Part shown: piece by piece, positions 43,315-52,589 of the stretch
How positions within the stretch are numbered: position 1 is the stretch's first letter
Layout: every line of letters begins with the position of its first letter
Source of the DNA: CADCVQ01 sp038260305
GTDB taxonomy: Bacteria; Actinomycetota; Thermoleophilia; Solirubrobacterales; Solirubrobacteraceae
Reading direction: 5' to 3'
DNA: 64,000 bases
Assembly: GCA_038260305.1 (NCBI GenBank)
Contig: JBBSNY010000001.1
Location: 377,029-441,028, forward strand
Notes under the pieces: model-generated
The model's database searches: none
The model's input: only the letters and a program-made list of their open reading frames with translations
Told to the model about the DNA's origin: nothing
Made by a program: the position numbers and the translations under genes

Positions 43315-46037
43315 GTCACTGGCGCCCCGCACTGCGCATCGCGCGGCGCACCGTTCTGCGCAGCCCCTCGCGCTCGCTGCTGATCGCGATCCTCGTCGGC
43401 CTGCCGGTCGCCGGCGCGACGTACGCCGACCTCATCGCGCGCAGCTTCAACTCGACCGAGCGCGTGACGCGGCGGCTCATCGGCGCCTCCGACGGCGCCG
43501 TCACGGTCACCGGCCTCGCAACGCTGCCGGGCGGCTACAACCCGCGTTGGCTCGTCTCCGGCTACAGCGTGCCGGCCGGCGCCCGTCATGACGTGTCGCG
43601 GGCCGAGATCGCGGCCCTGCTGCCGCCCGGCACGCGGCTCGTGCCGATGGCGCTGCAGCGCCAAGTCACCTTGCAGCAGGGCGAGCGCATCGTGCGTACG
43701 ACGATGCTCATCGGCGACGTCCGTGAGCCGCTGTATCGCAACGTGATGCGCCTGGAGGACTCCACCCCCGCGCCCGGCCCCGACAACGTGCTAGTCACGC
43801 GCAGGCTCGCCGAGCGGCTGCGGCTCCTCGACCACGGCCACCTGCGCCCGGGGGCGACCCTTACGCCGATGGGTGACCCGACGTCCCGCGTCGCCGGGCT
43901 CGTCGTCAACCCCACCTGCCTGTCGTGCGAGCAGATCGTCGCGGCGCCGTCCGCGCCGATCGTCGCCGTCACTCGCGGGTCGCGCGCGCACGACACGACC
44001 CTCGCCTACGGCACGACGGAACCGACCTACCTCGTCGACCTCCCCGACGGCACCGACGACAGCGTGCTCGGCGGCACGCTCGCCGCTCACGGCCTCGCCT
44101 TGACGACCCGCGACGGGCTCCTGCATCCGCCGCCGTCGGGCGGCCGCTTCGACATCGCCGACCCCGACACGCAGCGCGCCGCCGCGCTCGTCGCGATCAT
44201 CGTCGCGCTCGGCCTGCTCGAGGTCGTGCTGCTCGCGGGCACGGCGTTCGCCGTCGGCGCGCGCCGCCAGCTGCGCGAGCTCGGCCTCGTCGCCGCCGGC
44301 GGCGGCAGCCCCCGCGACGTCCGCCGGATCGTGCTCGCGCAGGGCCTCGTCCTGGGCGCGATCGGCGCCGTCATCGGCATCGCGATCGGCGCTGGGATCG
44401 CGCTGGCGGGGCGCTCGGTGTGGGAGCGATATGCCGACTTCGAGATCGCGAGCTGGCATTTCGGTCCGTTCGAGATCGCCGGCGCGGGCCTCGTCGGCCT
44501 GTTCTCCGGGCTCGCCGCAGCATTCGTCCCGGCCGTCGGCGCCGGCCGTATGCGGCCGGTCAACGCGCTCGCCGGGCGCTTCCGCGTCGCGGTCCGCGCG
44601 CGCCGACGCAACACGTTCATCGGGCTCGGCCTCGTGCTCGCCGGCATCGTGCTTGGCCTCGTCGGCGCCCACCAGCTCGCCGGCGACTTCGCCGCCTACG
44701 ACCGCGCGCTGGCCGAGGTCAAGCGCACCGGTCGCTTCCTCCAGACCCCCGGCTCGGACGGCTCGACGACGCTCGTCATCGTCAGCGCGACGCTCGCGAT
44801 CATCGGCCTCGTGCTGCTCGCGCCGGCGCTGATCGGCTGGATCGCCCGCATCGGCGGGCGCCTGCCGCTGTCCGCGCGGCTCGCGGTACGCGACGCCGAG
44901 CGCCAGCGCCACCGCACCGGCCCGGCGACGAGCGCGATCGTCATCGCCGTGACCGGCTCGGTCCTGCTCGCCTCGCTGCTCGCCGGGCGCTTCCACGCCG
45001 ACGACCTGCGTTACGTCCCGGCGCTGCCGGCGAACACGATCTCCGTCATGCGCGGCGACAGCACGACGAGCGCGATGCTGCTCGCCGGTCGCCGGGCGGC
45101 GCAGCTGCTGCCGGGCGGGCGCAGCCTGACGGTGACGGCCGCGGCCGAGCGGCCACGGCGCGGCGCGCACGACGAGCCGCAGCAGCAGGTCCAGCTCGTG
45201 TCGGTCGCGCCGAGCGAGCAGGACCCGTGTCCCCCCGGCGGTGGCTGCAACTTCTTCGTCCAGGCTCGCAGCGGTGGCGTCGCGATCGGCGGCGACGACG
45301 CGGTCACGCGGCTCGTCGCCGGCCCGGGCTACGACGACGCGGCACGGCGGGCGCTGGCGGACGGAAAGCTGCTCGTCTTCGACACGTCGCAGCTCGATGC
45401 CTCAGGTCAGGCGACCGTGGCCACGCGCGACGGCGAGATCCAGCTTGCGGCCCACGTCGTGCGCACCGATCGCGCGTACGCACGGCTGCCGGCGGCACTG
45501 ATCTCCGCGGACGCGGCCAGAGCGCACGGCTGGCGGCCCGCGACGGACTCGGTGCTCGTGAGCTTCGCGCCCGTCGCCACGCGCGACGACGTCGACGCGG
45601 CGATCACGCGTGTCGTGGAGACGGGCGCATTCGCCGCCTACGACGACGGCCTCGACGAGCGCCGCAATCTCGTCCTGCTGCTGATCGCTGCCGCGTCGGC
45701 GCTCGTCACGCTGATCGGCGTCGCGATCTCGATCGCGCTGTCAGCGGCCGAGGGTCGTGCCGACATCGCGACGCTGGCGGCCGTCGGCGCGCCTCCCGGG
45801 CGCCGCCGGGCGCTGCTCGCTTGCCAGGCGCTGCTCGTCGGCGGGCTCGGCTGCCTGCTCGGCGTCGGGATGGGGATGTTCATCGCGTACACGGCGCGCG
45901 CCACGACCGGCTCGCCGGACTTCGTCGTGCCGTGGGCGAACCTCGTCGCGACCGCTGTCGGCGTGCCGCTGCTGGCCGCGCTCGTGGCGGCGGCATCCAC
46001 GCACGGGCGCTTGGCGCTCGTGCGCCGGGCCGACTGA
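43311..46037 (+). CDS. FtsX-like ABC permease
   Basis: A 908-residue membrane protein with an N-terminal helix (SLLIAILVGLPVAGATYADL), a large extracellular domain, a first FtsX block of three to four helices (ALVAIIVALGLLEVVLLAGT onward), a second extracellular domain with CPPGGGC, and a final FtsX block (NLVLLLIAAASALVTLIGVA to the end). Such transporters usually do mechanical work on envelope proteins or export peptides and drugs. Coupled to the PadR-controlled ATPase gene before it. The cargo is unknown. Confidence 0.9.
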   Translation: MSHWRPALRIARRTVLRSPSRSLLIAILVGLPVAGATYADLIARSFNSTERVTRRLIGASDGAVTVTGLATLPGGYNPRWLVSGYSVPAGARHDVSRAEIAALLPPGTRLVPMALQRQVTLQQGERIVRTTMLIGDVREPLYRNVMRLEDSTPAPGPDNVLVTRRLAERLRLLDHGHLRPGATLTPMGDPTSRVAGLVVNPTCLSCEQIVAAPSAPIVAVTRGSRAHDTTLAYGTTEPTYLVDLPDGTDDSVLGGTLAAHGLALTTRDGLLHPPPSGGRFDIADPDTQRAAALVAIIVALGLLEVVLLAGTAFAVGARRQLRELGLVAAGGGSPRDVRRIVLAQGLVLGAIGAVIGIAIGAGIALAGRSVWERYADFEIASWHFGPFEIAGAGLVGLFSGLAAAFVPAVGAGRMRPVNALAGRFRVAVRARRRNTFIGLGLVLAGIVLGLVGAHQLAGDFAAYDRALAEVKRTGRFLQTPGSDGSTTLVIVSATLAIIGLVLLAPALIGWIARIGGRLPLSARLAVRDAERQRHRTGPATSAIVIAVTGSVLLASLLAGRFHADDLRYVPALPANTISVMRGDSTTSAMLLAGRRAAQLLPGGRSLTVTAAAERPRRGAHDEPQQQVQLVSVAPSEQDPCPPGGGCNFFVQARSGGVAIGGDDAVTRLVAGPGYDDAARRALADGKLLVFDTSQLDASGQATVATRDGEIQLAAHVVRTDRAYARLPAALISADAARAHGWRPATDSVLVSFAPVATRDDVDAAITRVVETGAFAAYDDGLDERRNLVLLLIAAASALVTLIGVAISIALSAAEGRADIATLAAVGAPPGRRRALLACQALLVGGLGCLLGVGMGMFIAYTARATTGSPDFVVPWANLVATAVGVPLLAALVAAASTHGRLALVRRAD

Positions 46038-46045
46038 GCTCCAGT

Positions 46046-46738
46046 TCAGCGCACGATCCGGTACAGCCGCACGAGCCGGCCTGGCGAGACGCCCGCGACG
46101 TACAGCCAGCGGATGAGGAACCAGGCGAGCACCGTGCGCGGGATCCCCATCGCTCGCCAGCGCCGCGACGATGTCGTCGCCGGGCCGGGCAGGCAGCGCG
46201 TGCGGCCAACTCGCTCAAGGCGCCGGACGAAGTCGTAGTCGTCCATGATCGGGATCTCGAGATAGCCGCCGAGCAGCTCGAACGTCTCGCGCCGGACCCA
46301 CACCGAGGAGTCGCCGTAGTAGAAGCGGTGCCGGCGCTGGAACGCATAGACCGCGCCGAGCACGCGCTCAAAGGTCCCGGCGCCGTCGAAGCGCAGCGCG
46401 AAGTTGCCGCCGACGACGGTGGCCGTGCGCCACGCGTCGGCGAGCGAGGCGTAGGCGTCGACCGGCAGCCGGCTGTCGGCATGCAGGAACACGAGCACGT
46501 CGCCGGACGCGACGCGTCCGCCGGCGTTGAGCTGGGCCGCGCGGCCGCCGCGGGCCTCGAGCACGATCGGCGCGCCGCCATGCCCTCGGGCAAGCGCGGT
46601 CGTCGCGTCGCGCGAGCCGCCGTCGATGACGATGACCTCCCAGCGTCCGGGCAGGGCGGCGAGCGCGTCGAGCAGCGCCGGCAGCTCGCGCTCCTCGTCG
46701 AGCGTCGGGATCAGGATGGAGACGAGCGGGGACGTCAC
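46046..46738 (-). CDS. Family 2 glycosyltransferase
   Basis: A 230-residue GT-A fold enzyme: SILIPTLDEERELPALLDAL, VIVIDGGSRDATTALARGHG, and a DXD-like HADSRLP for the metal-nucleotide site. The PIMDDYDFVRRL segment resembles the ED-type catalytic loop. The overall form (LQLNAG-like AAQLNAGGRVASGDVLVFLH) resembles transferases I recall as rSAM/selenodomain-associated; a radical SAM fusion gene lies 24 nt upstream on the same strand. One C-terminal hydrophobic segment may tether it to the membrane. Confidence 0.85.
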   Translation of the reverse strand: MTSPLVSILIPTLDEERELPALLDALAALPGRWEVIVIDGGSRDATTALARGHGGAPIVLEARGGRAAQLNAGGRVASGDVLVFLHADSRLPVDAYASLADAWRTATVVGGNFALRFDGAGTFERVLGAVYAFQRRHRFYYGDSSVWVRRETFELLGGYLEIPIMDDYDFVRRLERVGRTRCLPGPATTSSRRWRAMGIPRTVLAWFLIRWLYVAGVSPGRLVRLYRIVR

Positions 46739-46761
46739 GGTGCGTCACGCATGAGCCAGGC

Positions 46762-48471
46762 TCAGACCGCGCAGGCAAACGCCCGCGGCAGCGAGCCGTC
46801 GGCCTGGCGTAGCACGAGGAAGCGCTCGACGATGAGCCGCTTGGCCTCGGCGAGCGACACCTCGCCGCGCGCCACGAGGAAGTCCGGGCTCGATCCCAGG
46901 TCGGCGCCGACGGGATGCCAGTGCGCGCCGTCGGCGGTGATCGTCAGCTCGGGCACCATGACGGCGTCGGAGACCTCGATCGCCAGCGCGGCTGCGTCCG
47001 CGCCGGCATCGGCGGCGAAGCCGCGCCCGACGAGCGGCCGCACGGCGAAGTCCTCGCCACGGATGCCGAGCCCGTGGAGCGCGGCGCGCAGCTCCTCGAC
47101 CTCGGCGCTGTTGTCCGGGGTCTCGGTCATCGCGACGCGCAGCGGCAGGCCGAGCCCGGCCGCATAGCGCAGCCCGTCCATCGCCTTGACCCATGAGCCG
47201 GCGCCGCGCCAGCGGTCGTGCGTCTGCGCGCTGGCGCCGTCGATCGAGGACTGCAGCGTCAGGCCGGGACGGCCCGCCAGCCGCGCGAGCGCGTCGCGCC
47301 GACGGCCGCTGAAGAGCATCGCGTTCGTCAGCACGACCGTCGGCATACGCGCGCTCGCGTACTCGATCATCGCCACGATGTCCGGGTGCACGAACGGCTC
47401 GCCACCGGTCAGGTAGAGCTCCTCGAAGCCCTCGCTCAGCGCCTCGTCGACGAGCGCGGCGAAGCGCTCGGGAGCGAGCAGGCGCTTGCGTGCCGACGGC
47501 GAGCTCGCGACGACGCAGTAGTCGCAGGCGAGGTTGCAATGGAAGTTCGAATACACCCACAGCCGTGGCGGGAACAACGCCGTGCCGAACAGCGACACGA
47601 CGGGCCGCCCGTCGTCTGCCGGGGCCGGCGCGTCGGCGGCCCAGCCGGCGCCATCGACGGCGAAGCCCGTCGGCAGCGCCTCGCGGTAGACGTGGTAGGC
47701 GCCGCGGGCGCGCTCGCGCGGCGGCACGACCTCCAGGCACGTCGTCCACCAGCCGGTCTCGATCGTCTCGACGAACGGCTCGGGCAGCCCGGCCGCCCGC
47801 ATCGAAGCTGCCTGCGCGCGCCAGTCGTAGCGCAGCGCGACGAGCTCGACACGCTCGATCGCGCCGTCGGCGAGGTCGATCACCGCGTACCAGACGTCCG
47901 TGCGCCCGTCGTTCGCCGGCCGCCCGATCGCGCCGACGTTCACGATCAACGAGCCGCCGACCTCGCGCTGCCACGGGATGCCGGTGTGCGTGCACAGCAG
48001 CAGGCGTGCCCCGGAAGCCCGCACCCGCGGCGCCAGCTCCTCGTCGTCGAGCGATTCCCACATGAAGTCGTTGATCGCCAACGGCGAGCCGTGGACCATG
48101 TGCACGTCGACGCCGCCGATCTCCGCGCGCAGTTCACCCGGCAGCTCGCGCATCCAGGCGGCGAACGCGGGCGAGGTGTGCGCCCGCGTGTAGTCGTACA
48201 TGAGCTGCGCGTAGTGGTTGTCACGCTCGTCGGAATAGCCGCAGCCGCAGTCCGCGTCGCCGCGGCCGATGGCGACGTCGTAGTTGCCGGCGATCGTCGT
48301 CGCGGCGAGCTCGGCGAGCAGCGGTTCGACGGCGTCGCACTCGGCGCCGAAGCCGCCGAGGTCGCCGAGGCAGTAGACCGCATCGCATTCGCGCGCCCGC
48401 GAGTCGTCCGCCAGCGCGCGAAGTGCGTAGGGGTTTGCGTAGACACCGCCGAACACGGCAAGCCTGGTCAT
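46762..48471 (-). CDS. Metallophosphoesterase-radical SAM fusion protein
   Basis: A 569-residue two-domain protein. Residues 1-230 look like a YfcE-type phosphoesterase: RLAVFGGVYANPYALRAL, YCLGDLGGFGAE, IAGNYDVA, HMVHGSPL and LLLCTHTG. The first metal motif, normally DxH, is GVY here, so activity may be altered. Residues about 325-569 hold a radical SAM domain with CNLACDYC, LYLTGGEPFVHPDI and QSSIDGASAQTHDRW. The ATG at 48471 begins the phosphoesterase domain. It lies divergent from a flavoprotein-cupin pair, with 55 nt between. The reaction is unknown; the fusion suggests a phosphorylated substrate or product. Confidence 0.83.
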   Translation of the reverse strand: MTRLAVFGGVYANPYALRALADDSRARECDAVYCLGDLGGFGAECDAVEPLLAELAATTIAGNYDVAIGRGDADCGCGYSDERDNHYAQLMYDYTRAHTSPAFAAWMRELPGELRAEIGGVDVHMVHGSPLAINDFMWESLDDEELAPRVRASGARLLLCTHTGIPWQREVGGSLIVNVGAIGRPANDGRTDVWYAVIDLADGAIERVELVALRYDWRAQAASMRAAGLPEPFVETIETGWWTTCLEVVPPRERARGAYHVYREALPTGFAVDGAGWAADAPAPADDGRPVVSLFGTALFPPRLWVYSNFHCNLACDYCVVASSPSARKRLLAPERFAALVDEALSEGFEELYLTGGEPFVHPDIVAMIEYASARMPTVVLTNAMLFSGRRRDALARLAGRPGLTLQSSIDGASAQTHDRWRGAGSWVKAMDGLRYAAGLGLPLRVAMTETPDNSAEVEELRAALHGLGIRGEDFAVRPLVGRGFAADAGADAAALAIEVSDAVMVPELTITADGAHWHPVGADLGSSPDFLVARGEVSLAEAKRLIVERFLVLRQADGSLPRAFACAV

Positions 48472-48526
48472 GCTTCGAAGTATGGTGCGCGGCGCGACCG
48501 CGACGAGATCACGTGAGGGGAAGTTC

Positions 48527-49711
48527 ATGCCGGATATCGCCATCCTGGGAGCAGGCCCGATCGGGCTTGAGGCAGCGCTCGCCGCGGCACAGCGCGGCCA
48601 TGACTTCACCGTCTACGAGGCCGCCGCCGGCGTCGGCGGTCACGTGCGCTCCTGGGGACACGTGCGGACCTTCACCCCGTGGTCGATGAACGTCTCGCCG
48701 CGGATGCGCGCCGCCGTGCCCGACGCCCCGGCCGGCGCGGTGCTGCCGACCGGCGACGAGCTCGCCGACGGACTGCTCGAGCCGGTCGCCGCCCTGCCCG
48801 AGCTCGCCGGGCACATCCGTCTCGCGACGCGGGTTCAGGCCGTCGGGCGAGAGGGGCTGCTCAAGCACGAGGCGATCGGCGATCCGCGGCGCGCGGCGCG
48901 GCCGTTTCGTCTGCTCGTCACCCGCCCCGACGGGCGCGAGCGGATCGACCACGCCGACGTCGTCATCGACGCGACCGGCACCTACGGCACCCCCAACCGG
49001 CTCGGCGACGGTGGCATCGACGCCGTCAACGAGCGGGCGTTCGAGGATCGCATCGAGCGCTACGTACCGCGCTTTCGGTCACACCCGGGGCTGTGGGCCG
49101 GCCGCACGATCCTGCTGACCGGCTCCGGGCACTCGGCGCAGACCGCGGCCCGCGAGCTCGCCCGCTTCGCGCGTGACGCGCCCGGCACACAGGTCGTATG
49201 GGCCGTGCGCAGCGCCGCACCCGACTGGGGGACCGTGCAGGACGACCCGCTGCCCGAGCGCGCGGCACTGAACGCTGCCGCCGCCGCCCTCGCCGGCGGC
49301 GCGTCCGAGCACGTGACGCTGCGCCCCGGCTGCGTCACGGAGGCGCTGCATGGGCGCGACGGGCGGATCGCCGTGACGCTGCGAAACGGCGCGCCCGACG
49401 AGCTCGAGGTCGACCGCGTCCTGGCGCTCAACGGCGGCGTCGGCGACCACCGGCTCTACCGCCAGCTCCAGGTCCACGAGTGCTACGCGACCTCGGGCCC
49501 GATGAACCTCGCGGCGGCCCTGCTCGGCGAAGGTGGTGCAGACTGTCTGGCGGTGGCCTCACACGGTCCGGACACGCTGCGCAATCCCGAGCCCGGTTTC
49601 TTCATCCTCGGCGCCAAGTCCTATGGGCGCAACAGCCGGTTCCTGCTGCGAACGGGTTGGCAGCAGGTCGACGACGTCTTCGAATCCCTGATCGAACAAG
49701 GAGCGCACTAA
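48527..49711 (+). CDS. FAD/NAD(P)-dependent oxidoreductase
   Basis: A 394-residue flavoprotein. FAD site DIAILGAGPIGLEAALAAAQ; then GGHVRSWGHVRTFTPWSMNV, a possible substrate loop; VIDATGTYGTPNRLG; the NAD(P) site is ILLTGSGHSAQTAARELARF. The C-terminus reads GFFILGAKSYGRNSRFLLRT. The build recalls flavin monooxygenases (lysine/ornithine hydroxylase or FMO style). GAGGGGA precedes the ATG at 48527. A cupin gene follows 2 nt downstream, so they likely act in one pathway with the divergent radical SAM fusion. Confidence 0.85.
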   Translation: MPDIAILGAGPIGLEAALAAAQRGHDFTVYEAAAGVGGHVRSWGHVRTFTPWSMNVSPRMRAAVPDAPAGAVLPTGDELADGLLEPVAALPELAGHIRLATRVQAVGREGLLKHEAIGDPRRAARPFRLLVTRPDGRERIDHADVVIDATGTYGTPNRLGDGGIDAVNERAFEDRIERYVPRFRSHPGLWAGRTILLTGSGHSAQTAARELARFARDAPGTQVVWAVRSAAPDWGTVQDDPLPERAALNAAAAALAGGASEHVTLRPGCVTEALHGRDGRIAVTLRNGAPDELEVDRVLALNGGVGDHRLYRQLQVHECYATSGPMNLAAALLGEGGADCLAVASHGPDTLRNPEPGFFILGAKSYGRNSRFLLRTGWQQVDDVFESLIEQGAH

Positions 49712-49713
49712 CG

Positions 49714-50127
49714 ATGGCACTAGCCGATTACACGGTTGCGAAGATCGACGAGCTGGAGGGCTTCTACAACGGGCTCTTCCTGAAGGCGCGCGCCGCACTC
49801 GGCGTGACGGCCTTCGGCCTGTCGATCGTCGACATCCCGCCGCATTCGGTGCACTACCCCGAGCACAACCACCCGAGCGGCCAGGAGGAGGTCCTGATCT
49901 GCATCGCGGGCTTCGGCCGGCTCGTCCTCAACGAGGGCGTCGAGTTCGTCGACCTCGAGCCGGGCGTCATGGTCCGCATCGGGGCGAAGACGAAGCGCAC
50001 GATCCAGGTCGGCGACGAGGGGCTGCGCGCGGTCGCGATCGGCGGCACGCCCGGCGAGGCCTTTACGCCGCTGCCCTACACCGAGATCGGCGCGATCGAT
50101 CCGCTGACGAAGCGTCCGGGCACCTGA
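49714..50127 (+). CDS. Cupin-domain protein
   Basis: A 137-residue single cupin. Motif 1 is HYPEHNHPSGQEEVLICIAG with HNH and Glu ligands; motif 2 is LEPGVMVRIGAKTKRTIQVG. A metal-dependent dioxygenase, isomerase or binding role is possible. AAGGAG precedes the ATG; the gene begins 2 nt after the flavoprotein stop, and its stop overlaps the probable start of the next gene. Confidence 0.85.
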   Translation: MALADYTVAKIDELEGFYNGLFLKARAALGVTAFGLSIVDIPPHSVHYPEHNHPSGQEEVLICIAGFGRLVLNEGVEFVDLEPGVMVRIGAKTKRTIQVGDEGLRAVAIGGTPGEAFTPLPYTEIGAIDPLTKRPGT

Positions 50128-50942
50128 TCGAGGACCCCATCGCGACCGCCGGCGAGCGGTGGGCGCGTGAGCAGCTCGGGCTCCTGCTCGATGCTCGCTT
50201 CGCCCCACCCGCGGTCGCGCGGTTCCTCGTCGCCAGCCAGCGGCGTACGAATGCCGAGCGCCGCGCCCGCCCGGCGACGGCGCGGCGGATGCGGTCGTGG
50301 ATCGGCGCGGGCGCGGGCGCCTGGGCGGCGCTCGCGCTTGCCGGCGTGCAGCCGTTTCGGCGTCGCACCGGCGCGTTCGCGGCGTGGTGGGCGCTGACCT
50401 GGGTCATGCTCGACTGGCACATCGGGATGGTCGAGACGCCCGACGGCCGTGCCCGCAACCTCGGCCCCGCCGACGCCTGCACGCTCGCGCGGGTCTGGCT
50501 CGTGCCGGCTGCGCTCGACGAGCCCGCGCCGTGGATGTGCGTGCTGGCGTTCGTCAGCGACGGGCTCGACGGGCGCCTGGCGCGAGCGTCCGAGCCGACG
50601 CGGATCGGGCGCGACCTCGAGGGGCTCGCCGACGCGGCGTTCGCAGCCGCCGCCCTGCGCGGCGCGCTGCATCGCGGCTGGCTCGGCCGCGCCGCCGGGC
50701 GCGGCGAGCTCGGGCGCCTGGCGATCGGCTTCGGCTACGCGTGGATCGTGTGGTTTGGGTCGGCGAAGGCACCCGATCCGCGCGTGCTGCACGCCGCGCG
50801 CGTGACGACGCCCGTTCGCGCTGCGGGGCTCGTCGCGGCGGGGCTCGGCCGGCGGCGCCTCGCCGATGCGCTCGTGCTCGGCGGCGCCGCTTGGAGCGCG
50901 GTCTCGATCGCGCGGGCGCTCGTGCGCCCTCCAGGCGGCTGA
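50124..50942 (+). CDS. Membrane protein resembling CDP-alcohol phosphatidyltransferases
   Basis: The downstream part (from the ATG at 50289) has several hydrophobic stretches and SDGLDGRLARASEPTRIG followed by RDLEGLADAA, close to the DG-AR-G-D pattern of CDP-alcohol phosphatidyltransferases, although the spacing is shorter than the classic motif. In the same frame upstream, coding-like sequence (GERWAREQLGLLLDARFAPP, AVARFLVASQRRTNAERRAR) extends back to the cupin stop. No ATG, GTG or TTG exists there. A CTG at 50124 overlapping the cupin stop (CTGA) is the likely start, giving 272 residues; otherwise it starts at 50289 with 217. Confidence 0.6.
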   Translation: MIEDPIATAGERWAREQLGLLLDARFAPPAVARFLVASQRRTNAERRARPATARRMRSWIGAGAGAWAALALAGVQPFRRRTGAFAAWWALTWVMLDWHIGMVETPDGRARNLGPADACTLARVWLVPAALDEPAPWMCVLAFVSDGLDGRLARASEPTRIGRDLEGLADAAFAAAALRGALHRGWLGRAAGRGELGRLAIGFGYAWIVWFGSAKAPDPRVLHAARVTTPVRAAGLVAAGLGRRRLADALVLGGAAWSAVSIARALVRPPGG

Positions 50943-51056
50943 GCGTCCGCGCAGCGCGGGAATCCTGGCGCGACGCTGCACGCTGAACTGCCGCCCGGAA
51001 GGCGTGCAGATGCCACGATGCATCGGCCAGGGGGTCAAAAACAGGAGGCGTACGTC

Positions 51057-51872
51057 ATGAGACGAGGGATCGTCGGAGCTTGTGTAGTGCTGGCCGGATT
51101 CGTGGCCATGGGCGTTCCGGTCGCGTCGGCGGCGACGGGTGCGCCGATCCATCCGGGGGTGCAGACGATCACCGCCGGTGCACAGTGCACCGCGAACTTC
51201 ATTTTCGCCGGCGCCGGCAACACCTACATCGGGCAGGCAGCGCACTGCTCGGGGACGGGCGCCGCGACCGACACGAACGGCTGCAGCTCGAACTCCCTGG
51301 CGATCGGGACGCCCGTCACGGTGATCGGCGCGAGCAAGCCGGGAACGCTCGTCTACAACTCCTGGCTGACGATGCAGGCCGGCGGCGAGACGGATGCCAA
51401 CACGTGCATGTACAACGACCTCGCGCTCGTCAAGCTCGATCCGGCCGACGTCGGCAAGGTCGATCCGAGCGTGCCGGGCTTCGGCGGCCCGACCGGCGTC
51501 GGTGGCGCCGCCGTCGGCGGTGGCGTCTTCTCCTACGGCAACTCGTCGCTGCGCCAGGGCATCACGCAGCTGAGCCCGAAGCAGGGGATCGTGCTCCAGA
51601 CGCCCGGCGGCGGTTGGAGTCGCACCGTGTTCACCGTCACGCCCGGCGTTCCCGGCGACTCGGGCAGCGGATTCATGAACGCAAGCGGGCAGGCGATCGG
51701 CGTTCTCAGCACGCTCTCCGTCCTGCCGCTGCCGCTGTCCAACGGCGTCGGAGACCTCTCGCGCGAGCTCACGTACATGCAGGCGCACAGCAGTGCGTTC
51801 AGCGCCGTGCATCTCGTCAACGGCACGAAGCCGTTCAAGGGCAACCTGTTGGGGGCCATCCTCGGCCTCTGA
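51057..51872 (+). CDS. Secreted trypsin-like serine protease
   Basis: A 271-residue exported protein: signal peptide GIVGACVVLAGFVAMGVPVA then SAA. The catalytic triad is in YIGQAAHCSG (His), YNDLALVKLD (Asp) and PGDSGSGFMN (Ser). Paired cysteines (QCTANF/AAHC; GCSSN/NTCMYN) suggest two disulfides. AGGAGG lies upstream of the ATG at 51057. Different from the S1 protease at 11681-12715 in sequence, with a shorter, glycine-rich body. Confidence 0.9.
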   Translation: MRRGIVGACVVLAGFVAMGVPVASAATGAPIHPGVQTITAGAQCTANFIFAGAGNTYIGQAAHCSGTGAATDTNGCSSNSLAIGTPVTVIGASKPGTLVYNSWLTMQAGGETDANTCMYNDLALVKLDPADVGKVDPSVPGFGGPTGVGGAAVGGGVFSYGNSSLRQGITQLSPKQGIVLQTPGGGWSRTVFTVTPGVPGDSGSGFMNASGQAIGVLSTLSVLPLPLSNGVGDLSRELTYMQAHSSAFSAVHLVNGTKPFKGNLLGAILGL

Positions 51873-51899
51873 GCAGGGCACCCGGCTACGCTCGGTGGC

Positions 51900-52532
51900 G
51901 TGGACGACCCGTTCGAACACGCCCTGCGCGACGAGGACGCGCTCGCCGCGATCTACCCGCCGCCGCGGGAGACCGCGACGCGCAAGGACGTCGGGCGCCT
52001 CGACGAGATGTGCGAGCGCCTGATCGCGGCCTCGCCGATGGTCATGATCGCCTCGAGCGCCGCGAGCGGCGCGTGCGACGTCACGCCGCGCGGCGGTGCC
52101 GCAGGGTTCGTCAGCGTGCTCTCCGAGCGGCTGCTCGCGATCCCCGACGCGACGGGCAACAACCGCCTGGACTCGATGCGCAACATCGTCGAGACCGGGC
52201 GCGCCGGGCTGCTGTTCCTGATCCCCGGTCGAACGACGACGCTGCGCGTCAACGGCCGCGCCTGCGTCAGCACCGATCCCGAGCTGCTGGCATCGCTACA
52301 CGCCGTTGGCAAGCCGCCGCACGCGGCGATCGTCGTCGAGGCACAGGAGGTCTACACGCACTGTCCGAAGGCGTTCATCCGCTCCGGGCTGTGGCAGCCG
52401 CAGACCTGGCCGGAGGCCGGCGCGCTGCCGACGCCCGCGGAGGTGTCGCACGCACACCTGCGCGATACCGGCATGACGCTCGAGGACGTCGAGCGCAGCC
52501 AGCTCGAGAGCGTGCGTGACCGCCTGGCGTGA
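51900..52532 (+). CDS. PPOX-type (pyridoxamine 5'-phosphate oxidase fold) flavoprotein
   Basis: A 210-residue protein from a GTG start. The split-barrel region has MIASSAASGACDVTPRGGAA, LAIPDATGNNRLDSMRNIVE and GLLFLIPGRTTTLRVNGRAC, a pattern of FMN-binding PPOX-type oxidoreductases; the ending YTHCPKAFIRSGLWQPQTWP is distinctive of a subgroup I recall from mycobacteria. It probably binds FMN or F420; the substrate is unknown. Confidence 0.85.
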   Translation: MDDPFEHALRDEDALAAIYPPPRETATRKDVGRLDEMCERLIAASPMVMIASSAASGACDVTPRGGAAGFVSVLSERLLAIPDATGNNRLDSMRNIVETGRAGLLFLIPGRTTTLRVNGRACVSTDPELLASLHAVGKPPHAAIVVEAQEVYTHCPKAFIRSGLWQPQTWPEAGALPTPAEVSHAHLRDTGMTLEDVERSQLESVRDRLA

Positions 52533-52589
52533 GTGTCGTGCCGCCGCGGCGGGCCGACGGGCGGGCCGGGCGCGGCGCGCGCTCGAGGC

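Noticed and set aside
43925..47167. Open frame of about 1,080 codons on the plus strand overlapping the FtsX permease and the following genes
   Set aside because: Arg-rich shadow frame of the permease in high-GC DNA; it crosses gene borders and has no domain.
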